From: a bacterium
Lineage (GTDB): Bacteria > JAHJDO01
Direction: 5' to 3'
DNA length: 5,408 nt
Assembly: GCA_030671985.1 (NCBI GenBank)
Contig: DAOVHI010000098.1
Location: forward strand, 1-5,408
Below the pieces are notes generated by a model. It was not told where the DNA came from. It saw only the letters and a list, made by a program, of their open reading frames with translations, and made no database searches. The position numbers and the translations under genes are program-made. Below are positions 4,777 to 5,408 of the stretch, one piece after another (position 1 is the stretch's first letter; every line of letters starts with the position of its first letter).

Positions 4777-5408
4777 AATAATCTATCTATTCCCACAGAG
4801 CCTAGCACAATAACAGCTGGCATTACCGGCAGTCTGAATCTCATAGTACCGTAAAATACCATGCAAAAAATACTGGTATACGCTATAAGACAATACAAAG
4901 GCAAAACAAGTTTCCAGTTCTTAAGACTTAAAAACAGACCTAAAATAAAAAACGGAAGAATCAATCCATAAGAAAATATGCTTATTAATTTATATTTTAT
5001 GCCGATGAACCCGGATGTGCGATAAGGGAAAACTCTCCACAATCTTCCCAGTTTTTTAGTGCTCATCTTAAAAAAAATTATAGGGTTGTGTCTTATAAAT
5101 TCCATTCCTTTCTTAAACATGTATTGCGATGCTTTAACTTCTCCCATATTTCCCGTCTCTTCCGGCTCTATAAAATCAACATGCCTAATGCACCCACCTG
5201 TTTTGTTCATCGGATTAGCTCCGCTATAAAAAACTCTTCCTGCTTCGGTAGTGACAGGAACGAATTTCTCAAAAACAATATAGTTTCTTATAATCCATGG
5301 AGCAAGAACTAATCCCATAGTTAATACAATTAAAACAAATATGCTTAACGCCAGTTTAATCCTTGACCTATAGGCATACAACAATCCCATCAAAATAAAA
5401 GGCGGCAA
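4764..5408 (-). CDS. GT39/ArnT-like multi-TM glycosyltransferase, C-terminal part
   Basis: This is the C-terminal 214 residues of a polytopic membrane protein. The frame is open to the window edge, where the first codon is TTG, probably an internal leucine, so the true start lies outside. Visible features are hydrophobic segments at about residues 18-38, 141-162, 166-188 and 193-210. A characteristic PWIIRNY at 37-43 is followed by a loop reading VPVTTEAG and YSGANP (50-66). Near the end is a GTMRFRLPVMPA stretch (188-198). This loop pattern and the terminal RFR-P segment are typical of GT39/PMT/ArnT-type enzymes, which transfer sugars from polyprenyl-phosphate donors on the outer face of the membrane. 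The catalytic N-terminal DE region is not in the window, so activity and substrate cannot be judged. The stop overlaps the following glycosyltransferase start by 13 nt, which implies cotranscription. Family-level confidence is good; acceptor and donor are unknown. Confidence 0.8.
   Translation of the reverse strand: MPPFILMGLLYAYRSRIKLALSIFVLIVLTMGLVLAPWIIRNYIVFEKFVPVTTEAGRVFYSGANPMNKTGGCIRHVDFIEPEETGNMGEVKASQYMFKKGMEFIRHNPIIFFKMSTKKLGRLWRVFPYRTSGFIGIKYKLISIFSYGLILPFFILGLFLSLKNWKLVLPLYCLIAYTSIFCMVFYGTMRFRLPVMPAVIVLGSVGIDRLLWKK

Overview
The window is an AT-rich bacterial segment in which every supported gene lies on the minus strand, so it is best read from high to low coordinates. No rRNA, tRNA or unambiguous lineage marker is present. 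The gene content (lipid-linked glycan synthesis, minimal zincin, antitoxin-first MNT/HEPN pair) and mixed Shine-Dalgarno use would suit an uncultured bacterium, probably with a Gram-negative-type envelope. That assignment is inference only.

Region A (5408 to 2494) is a compact surface-glycan block. It holds the C-terminal part of a multi-TM GT39/ArnT-like glycosyltransferase (cut by the window edge), a complete GT4-type cytoplasmic glycosyltransferase and a complete MraY/WecA/TagO-like polyprenyl-phosphate sugar-1-phosphate transferase. The genes overlap by 13 nt or are separated by 3 nt, so they look cotranscribed. The transferase would load the first sugar-phosphate on the lipid carrier, the GT4 enzyme would extend the chain, and the GT39-like protein would use a lipid-linked sugar on the outer face of the membrane.

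Region B (2510 to 1438) continues the same run with a short ArgA-like GNAT acetyltransferase, a minimal HExxH metallopeptidase (Zincin_1/MMP-like) whose true start lies inside the acetyltransferase gene, and an 80-residue two-TM protein resembling the DUF6868 family. The last has a near-perfect Shine-Dalgarno sequence.

Region C (1394 to 716) is a two-gene MNT/HEPN toxin-antitoxin module, antitoxin first, with an 8-nt overlap. An 89-aa minimal nucleotidyltransferase precedes a 138-aa HepT-like protein that carries an Rx4HxY motif (RHFFSHAY). This is the most system-like element in the window.

Region D (715 to 1) has a 145-nt intergenic gap with a good sigma70-type promoter (TTGAGG, 17 nt, TATAGT). 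It is followed by an unrecognised four-TM protein and, 14 nt later, the first 32 codons of a protein with a classical signal peptide that runs off the window start. These two look like a separate small transcription unit of membrane or secreted proteins.
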